64,000 nt of DNA from RGIG2945 sp045540355 (GCA_045540355.1 JAZQHB010000071.1:49143-113142); one strand, 5' to 3'. Positions 25,008-33,960 are shown, counted from the stretch's first letter. Numbers and translations are program-made. Notes: generated by a model not told the origin, from the letters alone.

Positions 25008-26087
25008 ATGAAAATATCAGGCAACTTCCCCGGCGGTAACATCAAATTCATTTCAACAGAAAATATAAACGGAAAAACTGTTGTAAATCTCGAGCAAGAG
25101 ATAAGAGATACTGACCCTTGGTGGTTTTATTGGTGCTTTAAAATTGAAGATGCACCCGAGGGTGAAATTGAATTTACATTTCACAATAAAAAGGTTGTCA
25201 GTCCGCATTCGGCAGCAACAAGTACTGACGGCATCACCTGGACCTGGTGCGAAGATTTTATCGACCACACACATTTCAGATATAATTTTTATAAAAACGA
25301 AAGCAGATATTTTGCGTTTTGTATTCCATACATTTTATCTGACTTTGAACGCTTTTACGATACGATAAAAAATGATGTGAACCGTAGTGTACTTACAAAG
25401 AGTGAAAAAGGCAGGAATTTGCCGCTTCTGACCTTCGGTAAGGGTAAGAAAAATATAATCTTCACCGCAAGGCATCATTGTTGTGAAGCTTCGGGGTCTT
25501 ATACGCTCGACGGTGTTGTTTCAGCGATTTTAAAAAATCACCGTTCAATGCTTGACAGCTATACTTTCCACATAATTCCGTTTACCGATATTGACGGCGT
25601 TGAAAACGGTGATCAGGGTAAAAACAGAATACCTCACGACCATAACAGAGATTACACCGACAATCCGATTTATAATTATACTCAGGCAATTTATAAATAC
25701 ACCGAAAATCTCGACATCACCTGCTTTATTGATTTCCATTCGCCATGGTGTTGGGGCGGTCCTGATGACGAGCCTCATATACACTTGGGACCGTCAGTTG
25801 AACCCACACCCGATTTACAAGAGGAGTTTGCAAAAATCTTGAGTGAAATCACTTTAGCTGATGACTGTAATAATATCAAATACAAAAACATAATCAGTCA
25901 CCTCGGAGATTCCGCAAACAAAGCAGAATCTCAGAATGCCAAAAACTTTTTCAAGCTGAGAAGAAATGCAAACATTGCATTAACTGTTGAAACTCCGTAT
26001 TCGGGAAATTTTGAAAAAGGTTACACCGTAGAACAGATGCACTACTGGGGCGAGCAAATCGCCGAAGCACTTTCTAAAACCATATAG
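25008..26087 (+). CDS. M14-family (cytosolic carboxypeptidase-like) metallopeptidase
   Basis: A 359-aa protein without a signal peptide. Residues 1-115 form a beta-rich N-terminal domain of the cytosolic-carboxypeptidase kind. The zinc ligands are His157 and Glu160 (HHCCE) and His244 (IDFHSPW); the substrate-binding Asn-Arg is in DHNRDY (213-214) and the catalytic Glu328 in LTVETPYSG. All catalytic positions are therefore present. M14 enzymes cleave C-terminal residues or amide bonds, and some act on cell-wall peptides; the substrate here is unknown. GGAGG precedes the ATG. It is the second gene after the MFS transporter and ends at a strong terminator. Confidence 0.82.
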   Translation: MKISGNFPGGNIKFISTENINGKTVVNLEQEIRDTDPWWFYWCFKIEDAPEGEIEFTFHNKKVVSPHSAATSTDGITWTWCEDFIDHTHFRYNFYKNESRYFAFCIPYILSDFERFYDTIKNDVNRSVLTKSEKGRNLPLLTFGKGKKNIIFTARHHCCEASGSYTLDGVVSAILKNHRSMLDSYTFHIIPFTDIDGVENGDQGKNRIPHDHNRDYTDNPIYNYTQAIYKYTENLDITCFIDFHSPWCWGGPDDEPHIHLGPSVEPTPDLQEEFAKILSEITLADDCNNIKYKNIISHLGDSANKAESQNAKNFFKLRRNANIALTVETPYSGNFEKGYTVEQMHYWGEQIAEALSKTI

Positions 26088-26096
26088 CTGATAAAA

Positions 26097-26130
26097 ATAA
26101 GAGTTGCAGCAAAAAAGATGCAACTCTTAT
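26097..26130. terminator. Bidirectional terminator, M14 gene and XRE gene
   Basis: ATAAGAGTTGCA and TGCAACTCTTAT form a perfect 12-bp stem with a ten-base A-rich loop. Its right arm contains the stop codon of the convergent XRE gene. Confidence 0.8.
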
Positions 26131-26339
26131 TCTTTAATTTCGGGATTTTCTGTACGACACAGAATGTAGTCTATGCTGACATTGTAAAAGTCGGCAAGTC
26201 TTATAAGTGTTTCTGTTGGCGGTACACGCTCACCGTTTTCAAATTTTGATAGTAACGCTTGTTCTATTCCTGTTTTCATCTGCACAGCAATTTGTGTATA
26301 TCCGTGTTGCTTTCTTAATAAACGCAAATTATTTTTCAT
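26127..26339 (-). CDS. XRE-family HTH regulator divergent from a 30-aa membrane peptide
   Basis: A 70-aa protein consisting of a Cro/C1 HTH: LRLLRKQHGYTQIAVQMKTG, then IEQALLSKFENGERVPPTETLIRLADFYNVSIDYIL. Two ATGs are adjacent; I prefer the second (26339) because GGGTGAT then has better spacing. The upstream 85 bp carry two copies of the palindrome TGACA-N3-TGTCA. One lies just before this gene's ribosome site, the other in the core promoter of the opposite small gene. The layout predicts a repressor controlling itself and the peptide gene. It resembles immunity-repressor and antitoxin arrangements, but no toxin domain is seen. Confidence 0.85.
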   Translation of the reverse strand: MKNNLRLLRKQHGYTQIAVQMKTGIEQALLSKFENGERVPPTETLIRLADFYNVSIDYILCRTENPEIKE

Positions 26340-26351
26340 CATATCACCCTA

Positions 26352-26366
26352 ATGACATTATGTCAT
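26352..26366. promoter_or_regulatory. Operator 1, ATGACAT-T-ATGTCAT
   Basis: A perfect 15-bp palindrome whose core is TGACA-TTA-TGTCA. It lies directly upstream of the XRE ribosome site, suited to autorepression. Its centre is 32 bp (about three helical turns) from operator 2. Confidence 0.7.
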
Positions 26367-26374
26367 AATTATTC

Positions 26375-26403
26375 TTGACAAATATGACATCTTGTCATAT
26401 ACT
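26375..26403 (+). promoter_or_regulatory. Near-consensus promoter of the 30-aa peptide gene
   Basis: TTGACA, 17-bp spacer, TATACT. Operator 2 fills most of the spacer and touches the -10, so a bound repressor would block polymerase. Confidence 0.75.
26382..26400. promoter_or_regulatory. Operator 2, ATATGACA-TCT-TGTCATAT
   Basis: Eight-base arms around three bases, with core TGACA-TCT-TGTCA, the same consensus as operator 1. It is buried in the promoter for the 30-aa peptide. Confidence 0.7.
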
Positions 26404-26435
26404 GTTATTGCATTGTTTTCCGAAAGGGTGATTTT

Positions 26436-26528
26436 ATGAAAAGAACTTCTTCGCTCGCCGGTGTTGTGGCCATTTTTTTAATTGTAGCGATTGCCATCGA
26501 ATTAGTTAAGTTTCTGAACGAAATCTAA
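26436..26528 (+). CDS. 30-aa single-span membrane peptide under XRE control
   Basis: Too short for ordinary gene callers. Reads MKRTSSLAGVVAIFLIVAIA then IELVKFLNEI. AAAGGGTGA lies five bases before the ATG and a near-consensus promoter (26375-26403) precedes it. It has a basic N-terminus, one hydrophobic span (about residues 7-21) and an amphipathic charged end, like small toxic or regulatory membrane peptides. No homologue is recognised. The control region with twin operators shared with the divergent XRE gene argues it is a real, tightly repressed gene. A possible terminator lies 110 bases downstream. Confidence 0.65.
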   Translation: MKRTSSLAGVVAIFLIVAIAIELVKFLNEI

Positions 26529-26636
26529 AATTTTGTTGACGGTCAATTAAGAATTTCAAATCCAATTGTTGGCGGAAAGCAAAAAATATTGAATTGATAT
26601 ATCAAAAGTCATATTAAATTTGATTTTGGATAACAG

Positions 26637-26666
26637 AAAGGCAGGGCGACCTGTCTTTTGTTTTTT
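26637..26666 (+). terminator. Possible terminator after the 30-aa peptide gene
   Basis: AAAGGCAGG, GCGA loop, CCTGTCTTT (one G-T pair), then TTGTTTTTT. Confidence 0.55.
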
Positions 26667-26668
26667 AT

Positions 26669-26697
26669 TTGACGGAGGGAGAATTTTTTGGTATAAT
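26669..26697 (+). promoter_or_regulatory. Strong promoter of the NSS symporter
   Basis: TTGACG, 17-bp spacer, TATAAT, 29 bases before the ATG. Confidence 0.75.
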
Positions 26698-26726
26698 TTC
26701 AATACTTTATTTTGAGGAGTGTGTTT

Positions 26727-28124
26727 ATGGCAAGAGAACGGTTAGGCAGCAGACTCGGATTTATTTTACTCAGTGCAGGCTGTGCTATCGGTGTCGGAAA
26801 TGTATGGAAATTTCCGTGGATGGCGGGTCAGTACGGCGGCGGTGTTTTTGTGCTGATTTATCTTGCATTTTTGATTTTGTTAGGTCTGCCTGTCATGGTA
26901 ATGGAATTTTCATTGGGCAGAGCAAGTCAGAAAAGTCCCGCAAAACTTTATCAGCAGCTTGAAAAACCCGGTCAGAAATGGCATCTTCACGGCTACGGTG
27001 CTCTGGCAGGTCTTGTAATACTTATGATGTTCTATACATCGGTCACAGGCTGGATTTTATATTATTTTGTAAAATTTATAAAAGGCGATATGACGGGCAT
27101 TTCGGGCGAAGCATCGGAACAAGTCTTCGGTGCTATGCTTTCAAATCCCGCTATAACCGTCGGTTTTATGGCAATCGTTGTTGTTGTGGGATTTTTTATT
27201 CTGTCTTTCGGTTTACAGAAAGGCGTTGAAAGAGTTACAAAATATATGATGATTGCACTTTTATTGCTGATTGTCGTGCTTGCCGTCAACTCTTTTACAC
27301 TTGACGGTGCGAAAGCAGGTCTTACATTCTACCTCAAGCCCGACTTCTCAAAGATAAACGGCAATGTTATCGTCGGTGCCATGAATCAGGCGTTCTTCAC
27401 ATTGAGCCTCGGTATCGGCTCAATGGCAATTTTCGGAAGCTATATAGGCAAAGACCGTGCCCTGCTCGGTGAATCAATGAACATTTTGCTCCTTGATACC
27501 TTTGTCGCCATTATGGCAGGTCTTATCATCTTCCCCGCTTGCTTCACATTTGATATACAACCCGATGCAGGTCCGAAGCTGCTCTTTGTCGCAATGGCTA
27601 AGGTATTTAACAATATGTCAGGCGGCAGAATCTGGGGTTCGCTGTTCTTCTTGTTTATGTTCTTTGCGGCAATGTCAACAATTATTGCCGTTGCAGAAAA
27701 CATCATTGCTTGTGTTATGGATTTAACAAATTGGACAAGAGTAAAATGCTGTATAATCTGCGGTGTCGCCATTCTCATTTTATCTGTTCCCTGTGCATTA
27801 GGCTTTAACCTCTGGTCATCATTCGTACCTTTCGCTGAAGGCTCATCAATAATGGATATCGAAGACTTTATCGTAAACAACTGTCTGTTGCCTCTCGGTT
27901 CACTTTGCTATCTTCTTTTCTGTGTCACAAAAAAAGGCTGGGGCTTTGATAACTTTATGGCAGAGGCAAACACCGGCAAGGGTATGAAAATCAAGAAATG
28001 GATGCGTCCGTACATGACCTATGTTCTCCCAATCGCAATTGCAAGTCTGTTCGTGGTCGGAATACTCAACTATCAGTTTGCAGACAACTTCACAATCCTC
28101 GGTTGGATTAAAAGCTTGTTTTAA
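26727..28124 (+). CDS. Neurotransmitter:sodium symporter (NSS/SNF family) transporter
   Basis: A 465-aa transporter of the LeuT/MhsT type. The ATG at 26727 follows GAGGAG at seven bases. TM1 carries RLGFILLSAGCAIGVGNVWKFPW, the diagnostic NSS segment that forms the sodium and substrate sites, followed by GGGVFVLIYL. About eleven hydrophobic spans can be counted, as in bacterial amino-acid members. It should import an amino acid with Na+ across the cytoplasmic membrane; which one is unknown. Monocistronic from its own strong promoter. A remnant of an unrelated gene follows. Confidence 0.93.
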   Translation: MARERLGSRLGFILLSAGCAIGVGNVWKFPWMAGQYGGGVFVLIYLAFLILLGLPVMVMEFSLGRASQKSPAKLYQQLEKPGQKWHLHGYGALAGLVILMMFYTSVTGWILYYFVKFIKGDMTGISGEASEQVFGAMLSNPAITVGFMAIVVVVGFFILSFGLQKGVERVTKYMMIALLLLIVVLAVNSFTLDGAKAGLTFYLKPDFSKINGNVIVGAMNQAFFTLSLGIGSMAIFGSYIGKDRALLGESMNILLLDTFVAIMAGLIIFPACFTFDIQPDAGPKLLFVAMAKVFNNMSGGRIWGSLFFLFMFFAAMSTIIAVAENIIACVMDLTNWTRVKCCIICGVAILILSVPCALGFNLWSSFVPFAEGSSIMDIEDFIVNNCLLPLGSLCYLLFCVTKKGWGFDNFMAEANTGKGMKIKKWMRPYMTYVLPIAIASLFVVGILNYQFADNFTILGWIKSLF

Positions 28125-28136
28125 ACATTTGAGTGA

Positions 28137-28313
28137 AGATACAACAAGCGTTTTGAGGATTTGATTGCCGTCTTACCTTATTGCAAAGAAGCTACTCTTT
28201 ATGATAACGATAACGGCTTTGTTACAGTTGCGAAATACAAAAACGGTGAATTGATACCTATAGGAAACAGTCAACCCGCATGGTTAAAAGAACTGATTGA
28301 AAAAATGAATTAA
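28137..28313 (+). pseudogene. Remnant of a zeta-toxin-like P-loop kinase (C-terminal 58 codons)
   Basis: A frame with no start codon, opened by a stop at 28134, that reads RYNKRFEDLIAVLPYCKEA, then TLYDNDNGFVTVAKYKNGEL and PAWLKELIEKMN. The spacing of RYxxxxxxL, the YDN turn, a beta strand and a terminal PxWLKEL helix is what I know from the C-terminus of predicted zeta-toxin/AAA kinase proteins in gut bacteria. The P-loop part is missing. It lies between the NSS gene and its terminator, and is probably the debris of a deletion or insertion. Confidence 0.5.
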
Positions 28314-28354
28314 AAAATTCCTGTTGCGATAATCACATCACAACAGGAATTTTT
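28313..28354. terminator. Bidirectional terminator with perfect 14-bp stem
   Basis: AAAAATTCCTGTTG and CAACAGGAATTTTT around a 14-base loop. It separates the plus-strand NSS unit from the minus-strand esterase gene. Confidence 0.85.
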
Positions 28355-28396
28355 TATTGATATGTTTTTAAAACAAGTGCTTTTGAGTTGTTGCCT

Positions 28397-31066
28397 TTAA
28401 TAATTGAACACTTTTAAGCCTTCGGTTACGGTCTGGTCGATGTATGCTTCGTAGTTTGCTACTGCGTTTATACACTCTTCGTCCATAATGTCAACTGCTC
28501 CGTCACCGTTTATATCTGTTGCCATAAACAAATATTCATTATCATAAAAATCATATATTTCAAAATTGGATATGGCTGCAAAATAAACCGCATCTTCAAT
28601 ATCAATTATTCCGTCTCCGTTATAGTCACCGAAGATAACTATTGTATACTCGGCAACAGTTTTATTTGTTATTTTGTCTTTCAGAGCCACAACAGTTCCG
28701 GTACCGATAAGACTTGTGCTGTATGAAATATTAACTGTTTCTGAAATATTCGCATAATCCAAAAAACCGTTCTCATCAAGAGCTGTCTCAATTCCGTATA
28801 TTATCTTTTTTTCATAGTCAATTTGAGTATGCGAATTTTTATCGGCAAAAATTATTTCTTCCGGCTTAAGAGGACTGTCGTCAACAGGGTAGTTATTAAC
28901 AAGAACATTGTCGGTGCTTGAATTTGAACCGTCCTCTGCACCGATGCTGAATGCGTCAACATTGATAAAAGAGCTGCCGTTTGATGAGAAGTTGATGCGA
29001 ATGCCCGTAATCTCTTTTAATTTTTCGTTTGTGTGAACTGAATATTTATTGCCTAAGCGATAAAGAGTGTTAAGGTCATAGGTCACCTCATGCCAATCAC
29101 CGTCGCCGGGAATATCAATTGACGCGGATTTTGAAGATATATTCATCGCTGAATAGTAAGCAGATAAAACACGACCTTCAGTATAAAAATCAACACTTTC
29201 AACAGTTATTGCAGTAGTAAGATTGTTGCGTATGCGGAAGCTGAATGTGCCGTAGTCGCTATAGTCAATGTCAATCTCCTTAAACGATACACTCTTGTCA
29301 TTGGCTTCATAGGTCAGAACAGGCGATATGTAAAATTCTTTTTGCACCGTTGCTATATGAAGTCCTTTACTGCCGCTATATGCAGCAGACCCGGTATAGA
29401 ACAAGTCTGTGTTGCTGTCCCAAGCGTCGGAATACATCGCATCAGAATTATTATAGTTATGTAATGACACGGCATCGTCGCAATACATCCAGTGCTTGTC
29501 TTTCCAATAATGTGCACCATTCATAACTCTCAACGCAAACGCGGAAACAGGCATCAGATTTTTACCGTTATATGTAGAATAAAGATTTGCCTGAGAATTA
29601 TTCACACAGTATGCGTATGTTACGGAAACAGGTGTTGATATACTGTCCGAGTAAACTTTGACGGTATTTTTATCAATTATTTCCGCTTCTGCTGGCACAT
29701 AATATCCGTCACCCGAGCAGATAGCAAAGCCTCTGATTTCGTCACCGCTGCAAGCAAGTCCGTCACCGACATTTTTATCAAAGCTAATATATACATTTGA
29801 GCCCGCGATTTTATATTTTTCAACATTGGCAACAGATGCAGGAGCATTGCCGTCATAAACAAGACTGTCAGCACAGTATGCCATTCTGATACCTATATCG
29901 CTCTTCGTCAGCGGATGAATAAAGCCTACAGAAGGCGAATATGTGAGAGGCAGGTCGTAGTTGCTGACAACCGCTCTTGTTTCGGGATTGCTCTCGCAAA
30001 AATTCACAAGACCGACATTCCAATCAAGAAGCTCAAGTCCTGATGTTGAATAACGATACGGTGCAAGCTGTGTGCAGATAATCGGCATAAGCTCATTACC
30101 GTATCCGAAAAGCTCACTGTAAGATTGCTGAAGTAATGTGAGCTGAGTGTTATATTCTTGAGGAGTATAATTAAACTCGAGATCTGACTCACCCTGATAC
30201 CAGAGTATTCCCGAGGGTCGGAAGTTTTTGAGAGGAGCTATTTTTAAGTTATAGTTTGCCGTCATGGCAGAATGGCGGTCCTGCGTTTCGGTATTCCACA
30301 ATGCTTCCGAAATATACATACCCTTGGATTTGTAAAGAGAACCTACGGAAGAATTGTCGATAGCTGCTCTTGAAAGCCACGAACAGATGTATGAGCCGCT
30401 GAGGGAGCTGTTAAGGATACCGACAGGCATATTTATCTTATCCATAAGCGAATCCGCAAAGAAATATGCAATTGCACTCATTGAATACACATCACTGCTT
30501 TCGCCGCTTAACCAGACGGCACCCGCAATTTCATTCAGCGGATTCAATGGAGTAGATGTAGCAGAATCGTTGTACTTGGGGTTAGAGGGCATTGTTAAAA
30601 CTCTCAACCACTTGGATAATTTTTGACCGTTTTGTTTCATCTTTTCACCGGTAGCTTCCTGCCCCAAATTAAAAGACATATTGCTCTGACCGCTTGCAAG
30701 CCAAAGCTCACCGAAAACAACATTAAGAAGCTTGGCGAATCTCTGTTCGTCTTCATAGAGAAAGACAGTGTATTCTTCAAAGCTGCCTGCAGGTGCCTTG
30801 AAAGACGCCTTAAAAGTACCGTTTGAAGCAGTAGTCGCCGAGGCTTCCCTGATAAGCTTATCAGAGGAATTATAAAGCTTAACGGTAATTTTTGAGCCGA
30901 CTGTTGCAGTACCCGAAAAGATTGCATCCTTGTTCTGTGCAAACAACATTGAATTGCCGTAAATATTATAAAGCGAAGCCGTTGATACTGCTGATACATT
31001 CATTGCAGGAATACAAGCAATAACAAAAACTATGCTTAACAAAACCGCTAAGGTTTTTTTGAACAT
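28397..31066 (-). CDS. Secreted sialate O-acetylesterase-like (SASA) protein with C-terminal dockerin, copy 1
   Basis: An 889-aa exported protein. Signal peptide 1-26 (cleavage near VSA). An N-terminal beta domain is followed by an SGNH esterase domain (about 115-400) with the nucleophile Ser128 in LWLASGQSNM, WYQGESD and a late IHP histidine. A beta-sandwich, CBM-like part (about 530-710) follows. At the C-terminus an Ig-like module (about 740-800) precedes a type-I dockerin with two calcium loops, DYNGDGIIDIED and DINGDGAVDIMD. It probably removes acetyl groups from a glycan while docked to a cohesin protein. No cohesin is in the window. GGGAGG precedes the ATG. Confidence 0.87.
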   Translation of the reverse strand: MFKKTLAVLLSIVFVIACIPAMNVSAVSTASLYNIYGNSMLFAQNKDAIFSGTATVGSKITVKLYNSSDKLIREASATTASNGTFKASFKAPAGSFEEYTVFLYEDEQRFAKLLNVVFGELWLASGQSNMSFNLGQEATGEKMKQNGQKLSKWLRVLTMPSNPKYNDSATSTPLNPLNEIAGAVWLSGESSDVYSMSAIAYFFADSLMDKINMPVGILNSSLSGSYICSWLSRAAIDNSSVGSLYKSKGMYISEALWNTETQDRHSAMTANYNLKIAPLKNFRPSGILWYQGESDLEFNYTPQEYNTQLTLLQQSYSELFGYGNELMPIICTQLAPYRYSTSGLELLDWNVGLVNFCESNPETRAVVSNYDLPLTYSPSVGFIHPLTKSDIGIRMAYCADSLVYDGNAPASVANVEKYKIAGSNVYISFDKNVGDGLACSGDEIRGFAICSGDGYYVPAEAEIIDKNTVKVYSDSISTPVSVTYAYCVNNSQANLYSTYNGKNLMPVSAFALRVMNGAHYWKDKHWMYCDDAVSLHNYNNSDAMYSDAWDSNTDLFYTGSAAYSGSKGLHIATVQKEFYISPVLTYEANDKSVSFKEIDIDYSDYGTFSFRIRNNLTTAITVESVDFYTEGRVLSAYYSAMNISSKSASIDIPGDGDWHEVTYDLNTLYRLGNKYSVHTNEKLKEITGIRINFSSNGSSFINVDAFSIGAEDGSNSSTDNVLVNNYPVDDSPLKPEEIIFADKNSHTQIDYEKKIIYGIETALDENGFLDYANISETVNISYSTSLIGTGTVVALKDKITNKTVAEYTIVIFGDYNGDGIIDIEDAVYFAAISNFEIYDFYDNEYLFMATDINGDGAVDIMDEECINAVANYEAYIDQTVTEGLKVFNY

Positions 31067-31107
31067 GAAAGATATCCCTCCCCGAGCACTTTATTTACCT
31101 ACATTAA

Positions 31108-31136
31108 AGTATACCTTTTAAAGCATTTTATGTCAA
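31108..31136 (-). promoter_or_regulatory. Strong promoter of esterase copy 1
   Basis: Minus strand TTGACA, 17-bp spacer, TATACT. It lies just after the terminator of copy 2, so the two paralogues are separate transcripts. Confidence 0.75.
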
Positions 31137-31142
31137 CTAAGG

Positions 31143-31168
31143 AAAAACCCTCGGCTAAGCCGAGGGTT
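31143..31168 (-). terminator. Terminator of esterase copy 2
   Basis: Minus strand AACCCTCGGC, TTA loop, GCCGAGGGTT then TTT: a strong GC-rich hairpin. Confidence 0.85.
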
Positions 31169-31195
31169 GATAAATTATAAGCAGGGTTCTGAGTT

Positions 31196-33928
31196 TTAAT
31201 AACTAAATACTTTTGAACCTTCTGTTACGGTCTGGTCAATATATGCTTCAAAGTTTGCTACTGCATTCATAGCTTCTTCGTCCATAGTATCAACCGCTCC
31301 GTCGCCGTTGACATCTGCCGCCATAAACAAATATTCGTTGTCATAATGGTCAAATATTTCAAAATTGGATATGGCGGAGAAGTAGCCTGTATCCTCCATA
31401 TCGACTATACCGTCACCGTTATAGTCACCAAAGATAACTACGGTATACTCGGCAACAACAGCGTTGGTTGATGTATTGGTAAGGGTAATTACCGTACCTG
31501 TTCCGATAACATCTTTGCTGAACGAAACTTTTGCAGAGCCGACAGTTTTGATATGATTCATAACTGTTGTTGTGTCAAGACCTGCTTCAAGTCCGTAGAT
31601 AAGGTTCTTTTCGTTGTCGATTATTGTAGCTGCACCGTCTGCAACCTCGATTGATGCGTTAAGCAATTCGTTGAAGCTGTCGGGCATATTTGAAGACATA
31701 TCTGCGGGTGTGTAGTTAGCATTGATTTCAGATTTGCCGAGAATGAGTTGAGGAGTGCCGGATGTGTTACCGTTACCGATATTACCGTTTTCGGGAGTGA
31801 ATCTGATTTCGTCAAAATTTACGCTGGCACCGCCTGCGGACTGCGAGAAGTTGAATTTTATGTTTCGTACATCTTCTAACTTACTGTTGTTATAAGTCGA
31901 ACCGCTTGTCTTTCCGTTTTTAAAGAGTGTGTTAAGGTCGAAAGTAATTGTAACCCAAGGACAATTTTCAGGAACAGTAATGCCTGTCTTTCCTGTGGTA
32001 GTACAAGCAGGAGAATAATAAGTTTCTAAAATTGTGTCACCAACATAGAAGTCTACGCTTTCTATTGTGAAGGATACCGGAAGATTGTTGCTGATACGGA
32101 AAGTCATTGTACTGTAATCGCTGTAGTCCGTATCAATTTCCTCAAACGGTACATCTTCACCGTCATCTTCATAAGTCAGAACAGGCTTAATGGAAAACTC
32201 TTTTCTTGTTGTGAAAATCTTAAGTCCGTAGTCGCCGCTGTAAGCTGATTCTGCGTCAAATGAAGTGTCAGCCCCTGACCAAGTATAATAGAATAGTGAA
32301 GCGGAGGAATCACCGTCGCCGTAGTTATGGAATGTTGTGCCTTCTTCACAGTCAAGCCATTCCTTGTCTCTCCAGAAATGTGCATCGGCAATATATTTCA
32401 GGAAGAACGGACAGACAGGCATCAGAAGCTTTCCGTCTTTAGTTGAATAGAGATTTGCGTTAACATTGTTTGTGCAATAAGCATAAGCTGCGGAAACAGG
32501 TGCCGTTACACCTTTTGCCCATACTCTGACAGTATTTTTATTAACTATCTCTGCCTCTGCAGGAACATAAACACCGTTTGCGGCACAGATTGAAAATCCG
32601 TTAATCAACAAATCATCTGTTGCAAGACCGTCACCTACATTTTCGTCAAATGTGATATAAATATCAGAACCGCTGACCTGATAGCTTTCGGGCTGTGCTA
32701 TAGAAGTCGGACCGTTACCGCCGTAAAGAAGGCTCTCTGTGCATTCCGCCATTCTTACGCCGATTTCCTGCTTTGTTTTAGGATGAATATATCCCATATC
32801 AGGCAGATATGATAAATTCACATCGTAGTTGCTGACAACTGCTCTTGTATCGGGAGCTTTGTCGACAAAGTTCGCAAGAGCGTTGTTCCACATAGCAAAC
32901 TCAAGTCCCGTAGAAGAATATTTAAAGGGAGCAAGCTGTGTGCATACCAACGGCATAAGCTCGTTTTCATAGCCGTAAAGCTCACTGTAGGATCGCTGTA
33001 ACAAATCAAGCTGTGCAGCATACTGTGTATGTGTGGTATGATTGAAAAGATCCGATTCGCCCTGATACCAAATCATACCCGACGGTCTGAAGAATCTTGT
33101 CGGATAAATTTTCATATTATAGTTAGCGGTCATTGTCTGATAACGCTCGGGAGCTGATGTGCTCCATGCTGCTGTTGTGATATACTTGCCGATTGAAGTA
33201 TAATAGGATTTAACATCGGGGCATCTGTCGATAGCATCTCTTGAGAGCCATGTATTGATTGTTGAACCGCCGAGTGCATTATGCAAAACACCTACGGGCA
33301 TATCAAGCTTTTTCTGAAGTGTATTCGCAAAGAAATATGCAACCGCACTCAGACTGTAGATTTTTGTGTTTTCGCCGTCTACCCACTGTGCACCTGCAAG
33401 ATCTTTCTGCGGATTAACGGGAGTAGCATCAGCAGAGCCGTTATACTTAGGTGTGCCGGGTACTATAAAAGCTCTGATCCATTTAGAAAGCTTCTGTCCT
33501 GCTTCATACATCTTAGAACCGGTTGCTTCCTGTTTTAATGTATAAGCCATGTTACTCTGACCGCTGGCAAGCCATAATTCACCGAATACAACATTTTCGA
33601 GTCTGTTGAACTCGTTGCCGTCTACATAAAGAACAACTGTATATTCTTCGTAGCTGCCTGCGGGTGCAGGGAAATAAACTTCAAATTCTCCGTTCTGAGC
33701 ATACGAAGAATATTTTCTTACAAGAGTATTTGCCGAGTTGTAAAGCTCTGCGGTGATTTTTGCACCTGTTGTTGCAGTACCTGCAAAAATCGCTTTTTCA
33801 TTTTGTCGGAACAACATTCCGTCGCCGTAAATTCCGTAAAGCGATGCGGTTGATGCCGCATGAGCCATGGGAACAATGCTGAGGATAAAGATAATGCTTA
33901 AAAGAACTGAAATTGCTTTTTTGAACAT
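31196..33928 (-). CDS. Secreted sialate O-acetylesterase-like (SASA) protein with C-terminal dockerin, copy 2
   Basis: A 910-aa paralogue of copy 1 with the same order of domains. The start at 33928 (MFKKAISVLLSIIFILSIVP) follows AAGGAG at eight bases and gives a proper signal peptide; the frame's earlier start adds 14 residues with no ribosome site. Esterase motifs are LWLASGQSNMAY and WYQGESDLF, with IHP later. The dockerin loops are DYNGDGIVDMED and DVNGDGAVDTMD, followed by the same TVTEGxKVFxY end as copy 1. The two differ mainly in the linker before the Ig-like module. The pair suggests duplication with divergence in substrate. Confidence 0.87.
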   Translation of the reverse strand: MFKKAISVLLSIIFILSIVPMAHAASTASLYGIYGDGMLFRQNEKAIFAGTATTGAKITAELYNSANTLVRKYSSYAQNGEFEVYFPAPAGSYEEYTVVLYVDGNEFNRLENVVFGELWLASGQSNMAYTLKQEATGSKMYEAGQKLSKWIRAFIVPGTPKYNGSADATPVNPQKDLAGAQWVDGENTKIYSLSAVAYFFANTLQKKLDMPVGVLHNALGGSTINTWLSRDAIDRCPDVKSYYTSIGKYITTAAWSTSAPERYQTMTANYNMKIYPTRFFRPSGMIWYQGESDLFNHTTHTQYAAQLDLLQRSYSELYGYENELMPLVCTQLAPFKYSSTGLEFAMWNNALANFVDKAPDTRAVVSNYDVNLSYLPDMGYIHPKTKQEIGVRMAECTESLLYGGNGPTSIAQPESYQVSGSDIYITFDENVGDGLATDDLLINGFSICAANGVYVPAEAEIVNKNTVRVWAKGVTAPVSAAYAYCTNNVNANLYSTKDGKLLMPVCPFFLKYIADAHFWRDKEWLDCEEGTTFHNYGDGDSSASLFYYTWSGADTSFDAESAYSGDYGLKIFTTRKEFSIKPVLTYEDDGEDVPFEEIDTDYSDYSTMTFRISNNLPVSFTIESVDFYVGDTILETYYSPACTTTGKTGITVPENCPWVTITFDLNTLFKNGKTSGSTYNNSKLEDVRNIKFNFSQSAGGASVNFDEIRFTPENGNIGNGNTSGTPQLILGKSEINANYTPADMSSNMPDSFNELLNASIEVADGAATIIDNEKNLIYGLEAGLDTTTVMNHIKTVGSAKVSFSKDVIGTGTVITLTNTSTNAVVAEYTVVIFGDYNGDGIVDMEDTGYFSAISNFEIFDHYDNEYLFMAADVNGDGAVDTMDEEAMNAVANFEAYIDQTVTEGSKVFSY

Positions 33929-33960
33929 AATTACCACTCCTTGCTTGAACATATTAACTA

